34,102 bases of DNA, taken from assembly GCA_020629775.1 (NCBI GenBank), contig JAHDCP010000022.1, forward strand, positions 1-34,102, in the 5' to 3' direction. Numbering within the stretch: position 1 is the stretch's first letter; the number at the start of each line of letters is the position of its first letter. Made by a program: the position numbers and the translations under genes. The notes beneath the pieces are model-generated. The model worked only from the letters and a program-made list of their open reading frames with translations. It was not told the origin of the DNA and searched no databases. Below, one piece after another: positions 15,339-24,178 of this stretch. Source of the stretch: Planktomarina sp. Lineage in GTDB: Bacteria > Pseudomonadota > Alphaproteobacteria > Rhodobacterales > Rhodobacteraceae.

Positions 15339-15905
15339 TTACTTCGGCAGCAAGACTTTGTTGACCACATGGATCACGCCGTTGGATTGGTTCACATCAC
15401 TGATGGTCACCTTCGCGGCGTTTCCGCTTTCGTCATAGATATACAGGTTTTTGCCCCGAACTTGAGCTGAAAGTGCATCACCTGACAAAGTATTGAAGTG
15501 CACGAAACCGTCAGAAGATGCCGCTGCTTTGCGCATAATTTCTGCCCCAGAAAACTTGCCTGCCACCACGTGCGCAGTCAGGATTTTGGTCAGTAAGTCT
15601 TTGTTTTCAGGCTTCAAAAGCGTTTCCACCGTACCGGCGGGTAATGCGGCAAAGGCATCGTTTACAGGGGCGAACACAGTGAACGGCCCTGGCCCCTGCA
15701 AAGCGTCCACCAGGCCCGCGGCCTGAACAGCGGCCACCAAAGTGGTATGGTCAGCGGAATTGACGGCGTTTTCAACGATGTTCTTTTCTTCAAACATTGC
15801 GGCACCGCCCACCATCGGATTTCCGGTTGGGGCATGGGATTCAGCGACGGCCAATGTTGTTGTCAGGGCCAGGATTGCGACGGTGGCGAATTTCTTAATG
15901 TGCAT
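15339..15905 (-). CDS. secreted fasciclin (FAS1) domain protein
   Basis: This 188-residue protein has a signal peptide MHIKKFATVAILALTTTLAV (cleavage near AVA-ES, residue 21) and one FAS1 domain. The domain signatures are IVENAVNSADHTTLVAAVQA, GPFTVFAPVNDAFAALPAGT (H1 region), LTKILTAHVVAGKF, and the C-terminal SDVNQSNGVIHVVNKVLLP (H2 region). FAS1 proteins usually mediate adhesion or bind partners at the cell surface. ATG 15905 follows GGAG by 7 nt. It lies immediately after the sigma/anti-sigma pair and before msrB, so it is a probable target of that sigma factor, as MPT70/MPT83 are of SigK in mycobacteria. It is likely periplasmic or extracellular. Confidence 0.93.
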   Translation of the reverse strand: MHIKKFATVAILALTTTLAVAESHAPTGNPMVGGAAMFEEKNIVENAVNSADHTTLVAAVQAAGLVDALQGPGPFTVFAPVNDAFAALPAGTVETLLKPENKDLLTKILTAHVVAGKFSGAEIMRKAAASSDGFVHFNTLSGDALSAQVRGKNLYIYDESGNAAKVTISDVNQSNGVIHVVNKVLLPK

Positions 15906-15928
15906 TGCGTATCTCCGTTTTTTCGTCG

Positions 15929-15945
15929 CCAAGCGTTTTGCTTGG
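15929..15945. promoter_or_regulatory. hairpin/inverted repeat upstream of the fasciclin gene
   Basis: CCAAGC-GTTTT-GCTTGG is a perfect 6-bp inverted repeat with a 5-nt loop, 24 bp before the fasciclin start. It could be an operator or a 5'-leader stem that protects a highly expressed secreted-protein mRNA. No further support is visible. Confidence 0.4.
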
Positions 15946-15982
15946 TCCCTCGAAACCACGGGACATCGGGAAAAATAGTTTC

Positions 15983-16002
15983 AAACTTTTTGAAAAAAGT
16001 TT
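15983..16002 (-). terminator. AT-rich hairpin at the anti-sigma 3' end
   Basis: AAACTTTTT (15983-15991) and AAAAAGTTT (15994-16002) are perfect inverted repeats separated by two bases and touching the anti-sigma stop codon. On the minus strand a further TATTTTT follows. The stem has little GC, so termination would be weak; it may only attenuate read-through into the fasciclin gene. Confidence 0.3.
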
Positions 16003-16628
16003 CAGGCCGCGCTCAAAGGCGCCACAACAATGGGGTTGGTGGTGGGGGCGCCGTTGGGCGATCCGCCCAATTGTTCAACGGTGACAGCCAGCACTGCACC
16101 TGCAAGCGGAATGTTCGCCGGAATTTTCACGGATCCGTCTGCAACCACCCCCAATGACACAGGCGCCGCATTTGCCGCAATGATCCACAATTCATAGTCT
16201 TTCCCATCCGGCGCTTCGGAGACATCCAGGGAAACTTGTAGAATACGATCATCTGCGAAAACTTGTGCATCCATCGCTAACCCTTGGGCCATCAATGTGG
16301 CGGAATAATCGGCTGATGCAGGCCAGAAGAAAATACCCGCCATCGCCATCGCAGCTACCGCTGTACCCAACACGACATATCCACGGATCTTCTGCCAAAG
16401 GGTTTCTGGCGGCCCAAAAAGGTGCAGATCAAGGGCGTCTTTCAAAGCGCCAGGCGGTTGTACACCGTCTGGGTCCAGGACCGTCAAATCGTCAACCCAG
16501 GCCGCGTAAAGCGCACGCAATTCAGGTTCACGGGTCAAGCGGTCTTCAAAGACACGCTTTTCCGCCCCTTCCAAAAGGCCCATGGCGTATTCACCCGCCA
16601 GTGCTGGATCGTTGCTTCGGTCTGCCAT
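16002..16628 (-). CDS. RskA-like anti-sigma factor, single-pass membrane protein
   Basis: This 208-residue protein holds the partner ECF sigma factor inactive. The N-terminal cytoplasmic part (about 1-80: DPALAGEYAMGLLEGAEKRV and TREPELRALYAAWVDDLTVL) fits the anti-sigma domain of the RskA group. A membrane helix at about 84-102 (YVVLGTAVAAMAMAGIFFW) precedes an outside domain (LQVSLDVSEAPDGKDYELWI, then VTVEQLGGSPNGAPTTNPIV) typical of RskA (PF10099). No HxxxCxxC zinc motif is present, so it is not a ZAS-type anti-sigma. Its ATG shares one base with the sigma stop (TAATG), so the two are probably made in matched amounts. ATG 16640 would start inside the sigma gene and has no family support. 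Release is expected through regulated proteolysis or redox changes; the signal is unknown. Confidence 0.9.
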   Translation of the reverse strand: MADRSNDPALAGEYAMGLLEGAEKRVFEDRLTREPELRALYAAWVDDLTVLDPDGVQPPGALKDALDLHLFGPPETLWQKIRGYVVLGTAVAAMAMAGIFFWPASADYSATLMAQGLAMDAQVFADDRILQVSLDVSEAPDGKDYELWIIAANAAPVSLGVVADGSVKIPANIPLAGAVLAVTVEQLGGSPNGAPTTNPIVVAPLSAA

Positions 16629-17200
16629 TATGACAAACACTCCCTTAACGCGATAAGGCTGCGGCGCAGCCAGGTTCGCATGGTGTTCAAAGGAACGCCG
16701 TATGTTTCGGCCAGTTCCGCATATGTTGCGCCTTCTACGTAAGCGCGTTTGACTGCCATTGCGTGATCTGCAGGCAGTTTATCCAAGCAAACGTTTAAAC
16801 GCGATCGGTCGTCTGCTGTGATGGCTGCATCCTCGGGACCAGGGCTTGGATCTGCCCAGGTATCGGACAATTCTGAGGAATCGGGTTTACGTTTGCGCTT
16901 TCGGTCAATGGCAATATTGCGTGCCACGGTGATCAACCACGTCATGGGGCTTAAACCATTGACGTTGTAACTGCCTGCCTTGTTCCAAATCCGCACAAAA
17001 GCTTCTTGCAACGCCTCCTCCGCTTCGGCTCGGTCATTCAAGATACGAAGCGTAACGCCAAAAAGTTTCGCGCTGGTGGCGGAATAAAGCGAATTAAATG
17101 CAGAACGATCAGCCAAAGCGACCCTGGCGATCATTTCTTCTATGTCTTCGCGATCAGGCAGCGGCTTTCCCCTTTTGCTTGGGCGCACAGTAACCAACAA
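16628..17200 (-). CDS. ECF RNA polymerase sigma factor, SigK-like
   Basis: This is a 190-residue (longest form) ECF sigma factor. Sigma region 2 is at about 30-100 (FNSLYSATSAKLFGVTLRIL, EEALQEAFVRIWNKAG, MTWLITVARNIAIDRKRKRK). Region 4 is at about 130-188 (LNVCLDKLPADHAMAVKRAY, then YAELAETYGVPLNTMRTWLR). Cys138 and Cys188 are 50 residues apart, the same spacing I recall for the redox-active pair Cys133/Cys183 of M. tuberculosis SigK. The start is unclear: TTG 17200, TTG 17197, GTG 17188 or the first ATG at 17134 are possible, and none has a strong Shine-Dalgarno. It is coupled to the anti-sigma gene by TAATG and is divergent from cobS. Likely targets are itself, the fasciclin gene and msrB. 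Confidence 0.9.
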   Translation of the reverse strand: MLVTVRPSKRGKPLPDREDIEEMIARVALADRSAFNSLYSATSAKLFGVTLRILNDRAEAEEALQEAFVRIWNKAGSYNVNGLSPMTWLITVARNIAIDRKRKRKPDSSELSDTWADPSPGPEDAAITADDRSRLNVCLDKLPADHAMAVKRAYVEGATYAELAETYGVPLNTMRTWLRRSLIALRECLS

Positions 17201-17302
17201 TGAAAACCAATCAACGGTTTTGTCGTTGCCGCCTTCCCCTTGCCCTGCCCCGCATTATGTTGCACTTGGCAAACAAGATGACGCGAGACTCGGAGAAGAT
17301 TC

Positions 17303-18289
17303 ATGCCTGATGGAAACCTGGACATCGATATGCACCCTGACACTGATATTTCGGTGCGCGATGTATTCGGTATTGAAACAGACATGATGGTCAAAGGGTT
17401 CGCTGAAGCCAGCGACCGTGTGCCAGAATTGGACCCCACTTATAAGTTTGACCCAGACACAACGCTGGCCATTTTGGCGGGGTTTGCCTTTAACCGCCGT
17501 GTGATGGTTCAAGGCTACCACGGCACAGGCAAATCCACCCACATCGAACAAGTTGCCGCCCGCCTGAACTGGCCTTGTGTGCGCGTTAATTTAGACAGCC
17601 ACATCAGCCGGATTGACCTAATCGGCAAAGACGCCATCAAATTGAAAGACGGTGTGCAGGTCACGGATTTCCAAGAAGGCATTTTGCCGTGGGCCCTTCG
17701 TAACCCTACTGCGATTGTTTTTGATGAATATGATGCGGGCCGCGCGGACGTAATGTTTGTCATCCAACGGGTATTGGAAGTGGACGGTAAATTGACCTTG
17801 CTGGACCAAAACAAGGTCATCACGCCGCACAAACATTTCCGCATTTTTGCAACCGCAAACACGGTGGGTTTGGGCGATACAACGGGCCTGTATCACGGCA
17901 CTCAACAGATCAACCAAGGTCAAATGGACCGTTGGTCACTGGTGGCCACGTTGAATTACCTGGGCATTGAAGCCGAAAGCGCGATCATTTTGTCCAAAAA
18001 CCCCAACTATAACACCGCCGAAGGCCGCCAGAAGGTGAAGCAGATGGTGACCGTGGCTGACATGACCCGGACAGCCTTCATGAATGGGGATTTGTCCACA
18101 GTTATGTCGCCCAGGACTGTTATTGCATGGGCCCAAAACGCTGAAATTTTCCGCGATGTGGGTTATGCATTCCGTCTGTCGTTCTTGAACAAATGCGATG
18201 AGTTGGAACGCGAAACCGTGGCTGAATTCTATCAGCGCTGTTTTGATGAAGAACTGCCCGAAAGTGCCGCCAGCATGAGTTTGGGTTAA
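17303..18289 (+). CDS. cobS: aerobic cobaltochelatase subunit CobS
   Basis: CobS is the AAA+ ATPase of the CobNST complex that inserts cobalt into hydrogenobyrinic acid a,c-diamide in aerobic B12 synthesis. It is 328 residues. The Walker A motif GYHGTGKST is at 71-79 and Walker B is IVFDEYDAG. Further family stretches are [40 protein letters not shown] and [21 protein letters not shown] lies 6 nt before the ATG. cobT follows 34 bp later on the same strand. CobN and the rest of the B12 pathway are not in the window. The J-domain gene that usually lies just upstream is separated by the sigma-factor cassette. Confidence 0.97.
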   Translation: MPDGNLDIDMHPDTDISVRDVFGIETDMMVKGFAEASDRVPELDPTYKFDPDTTLAILAGFAFNRRVMVQGYHGTGKSTHIEQVAARLNWPCVRVNLDSHISRIDLIGKDAIKLKDGVQVTDFQEGILPWALRNPTAIVFDEYDAGRADVMFVIQRVLEVDGKLTLLDQNKVITPHKHFRIFATANTVGLGDTTGLYHGTQQINQGQMDRWSLVATLNYLGIEAESAIILSKNPNYNTAEGRQKVKQMVTVADMTRTAFMNGDLSTVMSPRTVIAWAQNAEIFRDVGYAFRLSFLNKCDELERETVAEFYQRCFDEELPESAASMSLG

Positions 18290-18323
18290 GCCCCCGGGCT
18301 GACCCAACGCTTGGACGCGCGAT

Positions 18324-20201
18324 ATGGCAGGACAAAACGACAACCCGGCTGATCCATTCAAGAAAGCCCTGGCCGAAGCCACCAAAGTGATGGCGAACGA
18401 CCCAGAGCTTTCCGTCAGCTATTCGGTGGACCCGCCCGGGGCCACGTCTGAAACCATTCGCCTGCCCCAAGTCAGCCGCCGTATGACCCGTGAAGAGGTG
18501 GTGCTGGCACGTGGCACCGCAGATGCATTGGCCCTGCGCCACAAATACCATGACGAAGGCACGTACAACAAATACGTCCCCCAGGGTCAAATGGCTCGGG
18601 ACATCTTTGAAGCCATGGAAACCGCCCGGTGCGAGGCCGTTGGCGCGCGCGAAATGCCGGGCACGGCCAGCAACATCGACGTCAAAATCAGCAACGAAGC
18701 TTTGCGCCGTGGATACGGCGACATCAAAGAAGCCGCTGGCGCGCCCCTTTCTGTGGCGGCAGGATATTTGGTGCGCCATTTAGCCACAGGCCGTGATTTG
18801 CCGCCTGATGCAGCCAATGTGATGAACCTGTGGCGCGATTTCATTGAAGCACAGTGCGAAGGATTGGGCAGCCTAGAAGAGGCCATGGCCGACCAAGCCA
18901 CCTTTGCAAAATTTGCGCGCCAGATGATTGATGATCTGGGATATGGCGACCAACTGGGCGATGATCCCGATGGTGAAGATGAAGAATCCGATGAAGACGG
19001 TGGATCTGATCAAGAAGAAGAAGATCAAGCTGACAGCACCGGACAAGACGACAACGACGACGAACAAGATATGGACGCGTCGCCCGAACAAAGCCAAGAA
19101 CAGCAAGACGATGCCGCGTCTGCCCAAGTCACTTTGGATGACATGGCAGATATGGAAATGGGCGATGAAGCAGAAATGCCCGACGGCGAAGCGCCATTGG
19201 AACCGCCTGCGCCGCAGCCCATTTCCGACGCCGATCCTGAATACACCGTCTATGACACCGAATTCGATGAAGAAATTCGCGCAGAAGATTTGGCGGAACC
19301 CCAAGAATTGGAACGCCTGCGGGCGTACTTGGATCAACAGCTGGAACCCCTGAAAGGCGCTGTCAGTCGGTTGGCAAACAAACTGCAACGCCGGCTTCAG
19401 GCCCAGCAAAACCGGTCTTGGGAATTTGATCTGGAAGAAGGTATTTTGGACGCTGGCCGCCTGGCCCGTATCGTGGCCAACCCCACTACGCCTTTGAGTT
19501 TCAAGATCGAAAAGGACACAGAATTCCGGGACACCTGTGTCACGCTGTTGTTGGACAATTCGGGATCCATGCGCGGACGACCAATTTCCATCGCGGCCAT
19601 TTGTGCGGACGTTCTGGCCAGAACTCTGGAACGGTGTTCCGTGAAAGTCGAAATATTGGGCTTCACCACGCGTGCTTGGAAAGGCGGTCAAAGCCGTGAA
19701 AAGTGGCTGGCGGATGGCCGCCCACAAGCACCTGGTCGTTTGAATGATCTGCGGCACATCATCTACAAGGGCGCGGATGCCCCTTGGCGCCGCGCGCGGC
19801 CCAATTTGGGTTTGATGATGAAAGAAGGCCTGTTGAAAGAAAACATCGACGGAGAAGCTTTGGAATGGGCCCACCGTCGAATGATCGCGCGCAATGAATC
19901 GCGCAAGATTTTGATGGTGATTTCGGACGGTGCCCCGGTGGACGACAGCACGTTGTCGATAAACCCCGCCAGCTATTTGGAAAAGCACCTGCGCGATGTG
20001 ATCGCCATGGTGGAAAAGCGCAAACAAGTGGAACTTTTGGCCATCGGGATTGGGCATGATGTCACCCGGTATTATGACCGCGCCGTCACCATCACCGATG
20101 TGGAGCAACTGGCCGGGGCCATGACAGAACAACTGGCGGCCTTGTTTGACAACGATCCCCGCGCACGCGCGCGGGTGATGGGCATGAAACGCGTTAGCTG
20201 A
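18324..20201 (+). CDS. cobT: aerobic cobaltochelatase subunit CobT
   Basis: CobT partners CobS and, through its metal-binding domain, helps CobN insert cobalt. It is 625 residues. The N-terminal CobT domain covers about 1-210 ([20 protein letters not shown] and [20 protein letters not shown]). A very acidic linker covers about 212-275 (Asp/Glu/Gln-rich). The C-terminal von Willebrand A domain has the MIDAS motif DNSGS (D411, S413, S415), with [20 protein letters not shown] and [11 protein letters not shown] further on. The acidic linker is normal for CobT. It forms an operon with cobS; the ATG has only a weak GGA upstream, fitting translation after cobS. Confidence 0.97.
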   Translation: MAGQNDNPADPFKKALAEATKVMANDPELSVSYSVDPPGATSETIRLPQVSRRMTREEVVLARGTADALALRHKYHDEGTYNKYVPQGQMARDIFEAMETARCEAVGAREMPGTASNIDVKISNEALRRGYGDIKEAAGAPLSVAAGYLVRHLATGRDLPPDAANVMNLWRDFIEAQCEGLGSLEEAMADQATFAKFARQMIDDLGYGDQLGDDPDGEDEESDEDGGSDQEEEDQADSTGQDDNDDEQDMDASPEQSQEQQDDAASAQVTLDDMADMEMGDEAEMPDGEAPLEPPAPQPISDADPEYTVYDTEFDEEIRAEDLAEPQELERLRAYLDQQLEPLKGAVSRLANKLQRRLQAQQNRSWEFDLEEGILDAGRLARIVANPTTPLSFKIEKDTEFRDTCVTLLLDNSGSMRGRPISIAAICADVLARTLERCSVKVEILGFTTRAWKGGQSREKWLADGRPQAPGRLNDLRHIIYKGADAPWRRARPNLGLMMKEGLLKENIDGEALEWAHRRMIARNESRKILMVISDGAPVDDSTLSINPASYLEKHLRDVIAMVEKRKQVELLAIGIGHDVTRYYDRAVTITDVEQLAGAMTEQLAALFDNDPRARARVMGMKRVS

Positions 20202-20267
20202 TCCCCATTGCGACCAAGGTCGATTGACGCCATGGTTAGGGCCTGAACCAATTCCAAAGGCCCGCCC

Positions 20268-22058
20268 ATGTTTCAAACCTTTGACGCCACCACTTCACCT
20301 GATCAAGGGCCCCCAAGACTGAAAGCTTTGCGCGCATGGATGGCCACCCAAAGCTTGGATGGTTTTCTGGTGCCCCGTGCGGACAAACACCAAGGCGAAT
20401 ATGTGGCCCCGTGCGATGAACGCCTGGCTTGGTTGACGGGGTTTACAGGGTCTGCTGGGTTTGCGTGCGTTTTGGAGACTGTGGCCGGTGTGTTTATCGA
20501 TGGTCGGTATCGGTTGCAGGTGCGTGATCAAACCGCGGATGTATTCACGCCCGTGCCATGGCCCGACATCAAACTTGCCGATTGGCTGCGCGAAAATGCC
20601 AGTGCCGGTCAGAAGATCGGGTTTGATCCTTGGCTGCACACCGTCAAAGAAATTGAACAAACCATTGCCGCCTTGGATGGAACAGGCATTTCTTTGGTGC
20701 CCACCACCAACGGCGTGGATGCCATTTGGACCGACCGGCCCCCGCCCCCCAAAGGCGCGGCTTGGGCTCATGATTTGAAATATTCCGGGGAAAGTTCCAA
20801 TGCCAAACGCGCACGCATCGGGGCTTTGGTGGCCAAGTCCGGTTGCGATGCAGCCGTGCTGACGTTGCCTGACAGCATTTGTTGGTTGTTGAACATTCGC
20901 GGTGCAGACATTCCACGCACGCCTGTCGTACAAGCCTTTGCGGTTATTGATGCGGCGGGCAAGGTTGCTTTGTTTTCAGACCCATCCAAATTCGCGGGCT
21001 TGGGGCCCGACCCCAATATTGACCAACGCGATTGGGCAGATTTTGAACCCTTTTTAAAGGCGATGTCGGGCACGATTTTAGTGGATGCTGCATCCCTGCC
21101 CTATGCCGCTATGGCAGCATTGGAACACAGTAGCGTCATCACAAAGCGCGGCCAAGATCCGTGTTCGTTACCCAAAGCCTGTAAGAACGCAGTGGAATTG
21201 CAAGGCGCACGGGACGCACATTTGAAAGACGCCGTTGCCTTTGTAGAATTCTTGACCTGGTTTGACGCCCAAGACCCCAGCGCATTGACCGAAATTGATT
21301 TGGTTCAATCTTTGGAACGCCATCGCCGTGAGCTTGCCAATATTCACGACGTCAGTTTTGAAACCATCAGCGGCAGTGGGCCCAATGGGGCCATCGTGCA
21401 TTACCGAGTAACGCAAGACACCAACCGTGCCTTGGATCGTGACAGTTTGTTGCTGTTGGACAGCGGTGCGCAGTATCCCAACGGCACCACCGATATCACG
21501 CGCGTTTTGCCCTTGGGACAGCCCAGTGAGTGGATGAAAACCGTGTTTACCGCCGTTTTGCGCGGTATGATTGCGGTATCCATGTTGCGGTTCCCAAAAG
21601 GACTGGCTGGCCAACACATTGACGCGTTCGCCAGGGCACCACTTTGGGAAAAAGGATTGGATTTTGACCATGGGACCGGCCATGGCGTGGGCAGCTTTCT
21701 GTCTGTGCACGAAGGCCCGCAACGCATCAGCCGCATTGCCGATGTCCCTTTTCAAACCGGCATGATCGTTTCTAATGAACCTGGCTATTACAAAGCTGGC
21801 AGCTTTGGCATTCGCATTGAAAACCTGATCGCCGTTACTGAAGCCCCGCCCCTTGAGAACAGCGATGACCGCCCCATGTTGTCCTTTGAGACGCTGACAC
21901 TGGTGCCCATCGACCGCCGTTTGGTGGTGGCTGCAGATCTGTCACCGGCTGAACAAAAGTGGTTAAACGCATATCATGCGCGAGTCCGGGACAGTTTGAA
22001 GGGCAAACTGTCCTCAAAAGCACGCATGTGGTTAGACCAGGCCACACAACCGATTTGA
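20268..22058 (+). CDS. aminopeptidase P family (Xaa-Pro aminopeptidase, M24B)
   Basis: This 596-residue metallopeptidase releases N-terminal residues preceding proline; it is probably cytosolic. The long form has two creatinase-like N-terminal domains (beginning RLKALRAWMATQSLDGFLVP and GEYVAPCDERLAWLTGFTGS) and the pita-bread catalytic domain. Metal ligands lie in LLLLDSGAQYPNGTTDITRV (D398, D409), in HGTGHGVGSFLSVHEGPQRI (H472), and in the glutamates of NEPGYYKAG and FGIRIENLIAVTE. AAAGG lies 7 nt before ATG 20268. The DUF427 gene starts 16 bp after its stop and is probably co-transcribed. It is independent of cobST, 66 bp upstream. Confidence 0.95.
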   Translation: MFQTFDATTSPDQGPPRLKALRAWMATQSLDGFLVPRADKHQGEYVAPCDERLAWLTGFTGSAGFACVLETVAGVFIDGRYRLQVRDQTADVFTPVPWPDIKLADWLRENASAGQKIGFDPWLHTVKEIEQTIAALDGTGISLVPTTNGVDAIWTDRPPPPKGAAWAHDLKYSGESSNAKRARIGALVAKSGCDAAVLTLPDSICWLLNIRGADIPRTPVVQAFAVIDAAGKVALFSDPSKFAGLGPDPNIDQRDWADFEPFLKAMSGTILVDAASLPYAAMAALEHSSVITKRGQDPCSLPKACKNAVELQGARDAHLKDAVAFVEFLTWFDAQDPSALTEIDLVQSLERHRRELANIHDVSFETISGSGPNGAIVHYRVTQDTNRALDRDSLLLLDSGAQYPNGTTDITRVLPLGQPSEWMKTVFTAVLRGMIAVSMLRFPKGLAGQHIDAFARAPLWEKGLDFDHGTGHGVGSFLSVHEGPQRISRIADVPFQTGMIVSNEPGYYKAGSFGIRIENLIAVTEAPPLENSDDRPMLSFETLTLVPIDRRLVVAADLSPAEQKWLNAYHARVRDSLKGKLSSKARMWLDQATQPI

Positions 22059-22074
22059 AGCAAAGGAAAGAACG

Positions 22075-22419
22075 ATGTCAGATCACATCAAAATGCACAA
22101 ATTGGATGGGAAATGGACGGTGCGGGTGGCTGGTGCGGTTTTGGTGGAAACGTCGAACGCTGTTGAACTGATCGAAGGGGACTACAAACCAGCGGTATAT
22201 TTCCCGCGTGACGACATCGCCATGGCCTTCTTAGACAAGACCGACACCACCACAACCTGCCCTTACAAAGGCAAAGCAACCTATTATTCGGTGATTACCA
22301 AGAACGGCCCGTTGCAGGACATTGGCTGGTCCTATGAAACCCCCATCGAAGGCATGTCCCGCATTGCCGGACACATGGCGTTTTATCCGCACGAAAAGCT
22401 GGCGATAGAACAAGTTTAA
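22075..22419 (+). CDS. DUF427 domain-containing protein
   Basis: This is a 114-residue protein of the DUF427 (PF04248) family, whose biochemical role is not established. Typical stretches are VRVAGAVLVETSNAVELIEG, AVYFPRDDIAMAFLDKTDTT and CPYKGKATYYSV, then DIGWSYETP and GHMAFYPHEKLAIE at the end. There is no signal peptide or membrane helix. AAAGGAAAG precedes the ATG. It lies 16 bp after the aminopeptidase P gene, so shared transcription is likely. Confidence 0.92.
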   Translation: MSDHIKMHKLDGKWTVRVAGAVLVETSNAVELIEGDYKPAVYFPRDDIAMAFLDKTDTTTTCPYKGKATYYSVITKNGPLQDIGWSYETPIEGMSRIAGHMAFYPHEKLAIEQV

Positions 22420-22452
22420 AGCCGTTCTTAAGAACTTGCAGCAGCGGCTTTT
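22418..22452. terminator. candidate bidirectional terminator between DUF427 and CLC genes
   Basis: AAAGCCG (22418-22424) and CGGCTTT (22445-22451) can pair across a 20-nt loop that itself holds the palindrome GTTCTTAAGAAC (22424-22435). TTTT follows on the plus strand and A/T-rich sequence flanks the other side. It lies in the 43-bp gap between convergent genes. The long loop lowers confidence. Confidence 0.4.
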
Positions 22453-22462
22453 ACGAAACGCG

Positions 22463-24124
22463 CTAGGAATGTTCTTCCGCTGATTTTGCCGCCAAAGCCC
22501 GGTTAAACGCGCGCAATGCATCCACTTGGAACACTACACCCAATAAATCTGGCGGCTTATCTTCACCGCCCAGGCTGAGCACAGGGATAAACCGGGTGTT
22601 GGCGGCGTCGAACACGCCCATGGCGACTTCCAAAGTGGCGGAACGATCGACGTAGTTGCCTTGTTCCACCAGGTCCCAACACGCTGCTTCATCGGGCATA
22701 TTGGGGTCCGACTTTGCAACCATGCTGCTGGCCACCGGGACAACGGACAACAAATACTCTTGCGGCCCGGCTGCAATATGGACGCCCCGTCGTTCCAGTT
22801 GGGTCAAAAAGAAACTTCGGTTCACGATCCGCGATGCCAGGGCCGTGCTTATGGACACTGCCACCATGACGGCCAACCCTGCTTGCCAGTCACCGGTCAA
22901 TTCAAACACGATCAAGACCGTGGATATCGGCGCCCCCAACACAGCAGCCGCGACGGCCCCCATGCCAGCCAAGGCATACAGTGTCGCCCCGACTGACAAA
23001 CTGGGCATAATGGACGTCGCCACAATGCCAAATCCAAGTCCTGTCAAAGCGCCCATCATCAAACTTGGCGAAAATATTCCCCCGCCCATGCGGCCAGCCA
23101 TGGTGATGGCCACGGCAGCGGCTTTGACAATGGCAAACACCACAACTGTACCCAATGCCAAATCCCCTGAAAGGGCCTTGCTGGTCATGTCGTACCCAAC
23201 ACCAATGATATGGGGGAACCAAATGGCGATGACCCCCAACACCATCCCAGCCAACGCCGGGCGCAACATCGGTGGAATTTTAAAGCGTGTCGTAACGGCC
23301 GTGGCAATGTCATCTGCAACGAAGATACTGCGCATGAACAGAACACTGACCAAGCCGCAAACAAGCCCCAGCAACAAAAACGCGGGCAACTCCAAGTAAA
23401 AGTCCCGTGCGGTCATGGCCACCAAGGAAAATTCAGCCACATTTCCAAAGGCCAAACGCCCGATCACGGCCCCCGACACCGATGCAATGACGATTGGTGC
23501 AAAGGCATGAACGGCGAAATGGCGCAAGATAACTTCAAGGGCAAACAATGCCCCGGCCAGTGGAGCGTTAAAACTGGCCGCCACGGCAGATGCCACAGCA
23601 CACCCCAACAAATCACGTCCAGTGATGCCATCAACCCGGAAAAAATCTGCCACTTTTGTGGCAATCACCCCAGCCAAGTGCACCACCGGCCCTTCACGAC
23701 CTGTGGACCCACCGGTGGACAACGTCACAAAAGATGCAAGGGCAGATGCAATGCCCGCCCGGCGTTCCATTCGCCCGTCGCGCAATGCAGCCCCTTCGAT
23801 CACGTCGGCCACGGCCCTTGCCCTGCTGTCAGGGGTGAATCGGGTCAAAATGTACCCCACAAACAAACCGCCCAACGTGGGAATGGCGATCATCGCGTAC
23901 CAGGGCAAATGCACGAACAAGATGTTTTCGACCCCGTACAAAAACATTTTGCTTTCAGAAACGGCCACACGGAACACCAGCGCCGCCAAACCCGCCATAA
24001 TCCCCACCGCCCAAGCAATGAACCAAAACTGGATTTGGCCCGGGCCCCGGTTCAACAACACGCGCCATGCCAGCCGCAATTCTGCGACGGATCGATCAAA
24101 CAGCGCTTTTGGAGTCAGGTTCAT
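22463..24124 (-). CDS. CLC-type chloride channel/transporter with C-terminal regulatory segment
   Basis: This 553-residue inner-membrane protein of the CLC family exchanges or conducts chloride or similar anions. About ten or more hydrophobic helices are visible between 30 and 430. The gating-glutamate motif GREGPVVHLAG (E144) and GGGIFSPSLMMGALTGLGFG are clear. The usual GSGIP selectivity motif is not visible; the matching stretch reads PDSRARAVADVIEG (98-111). The C-terminus (about 460-553) has a partial CBS-like pattern, NYVDRSATLEVAMGVFDAAN and PVLSLGGEDKPPDLLGVVFQ. The start is ATG 24124, with AGGA about 11 nt upstream (weak). It is divergent from the FAD oxidase, with a 54-bp gap. Confidence 0.92.
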   Translation of the reverse strand: MNLTPKALFDRSVAELRLAWRVLLNRGPGQIQFWFIAWAVGIMAGLAALVFRVAVSESKMFLYGVENILFVHLPWYAMIAIPTLGGLFVGYILTRFTPDSRARAVADVIEGAALRDGRMERRAGIASALASFVTLSTGGSTGREGPVVHLAGVIATKVADFFRVDGITGRDLLGCAVASAVAASFNAPLAGALFALEVILRHFAVHAFAPIVIASVSGAVIGRLAFGNVAEFSLVAMTARDFYLELPAFLLLGLVCGLVSVLFMRSIFVADDIATAVTTRFKIPPMLRPALAGMVLGVIAIWFPHIIGVGYDMTSKALSGDLALGTVVVFAIVKAAAVAITMAGRMGGGIFSPSLMMGALTGLGFGIVATSIMPSLSVGATLYALAGMGAVAAAVLGAPISTVLIVFELTGDWQAGLAVMVAVSISTALASRIVNRSFFLTQLERRGVHIAAGPQEYLLSVVPVASSMVAKSDPNMPDEAACWDLVEQGNYVDRSATLEVAMGVFDAANTRFIPVLSLGGEDKPPDLLGVVFQVDALRAFNRALAAKSAEEHS

Positions 24125-24178
24125 CTTCCAGAAATTCCTGAAGGCGTTACACTGCTAGCAACCACAGAAAGGGGCGTT

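Noticed and set aside
18873-20276. A 467-codon minus-strand open frame opposite cobT
   Set aside because: It is a shadow of the cobT codon pattern; the runs of Phe/Ile/Val match the complement of the acidic linker, not a real membrane protein.
23210-24178. A long open frame on the plus strand in front of the FAD oxidase, suggesting an N-terminal extension of over 300 residues
   Set aside because: It is antisense to the clear CLC gene, has odd His/Gln/Pro-rich composition with no domain, and a good Shine-Dalgarno and family start exist at 24179.
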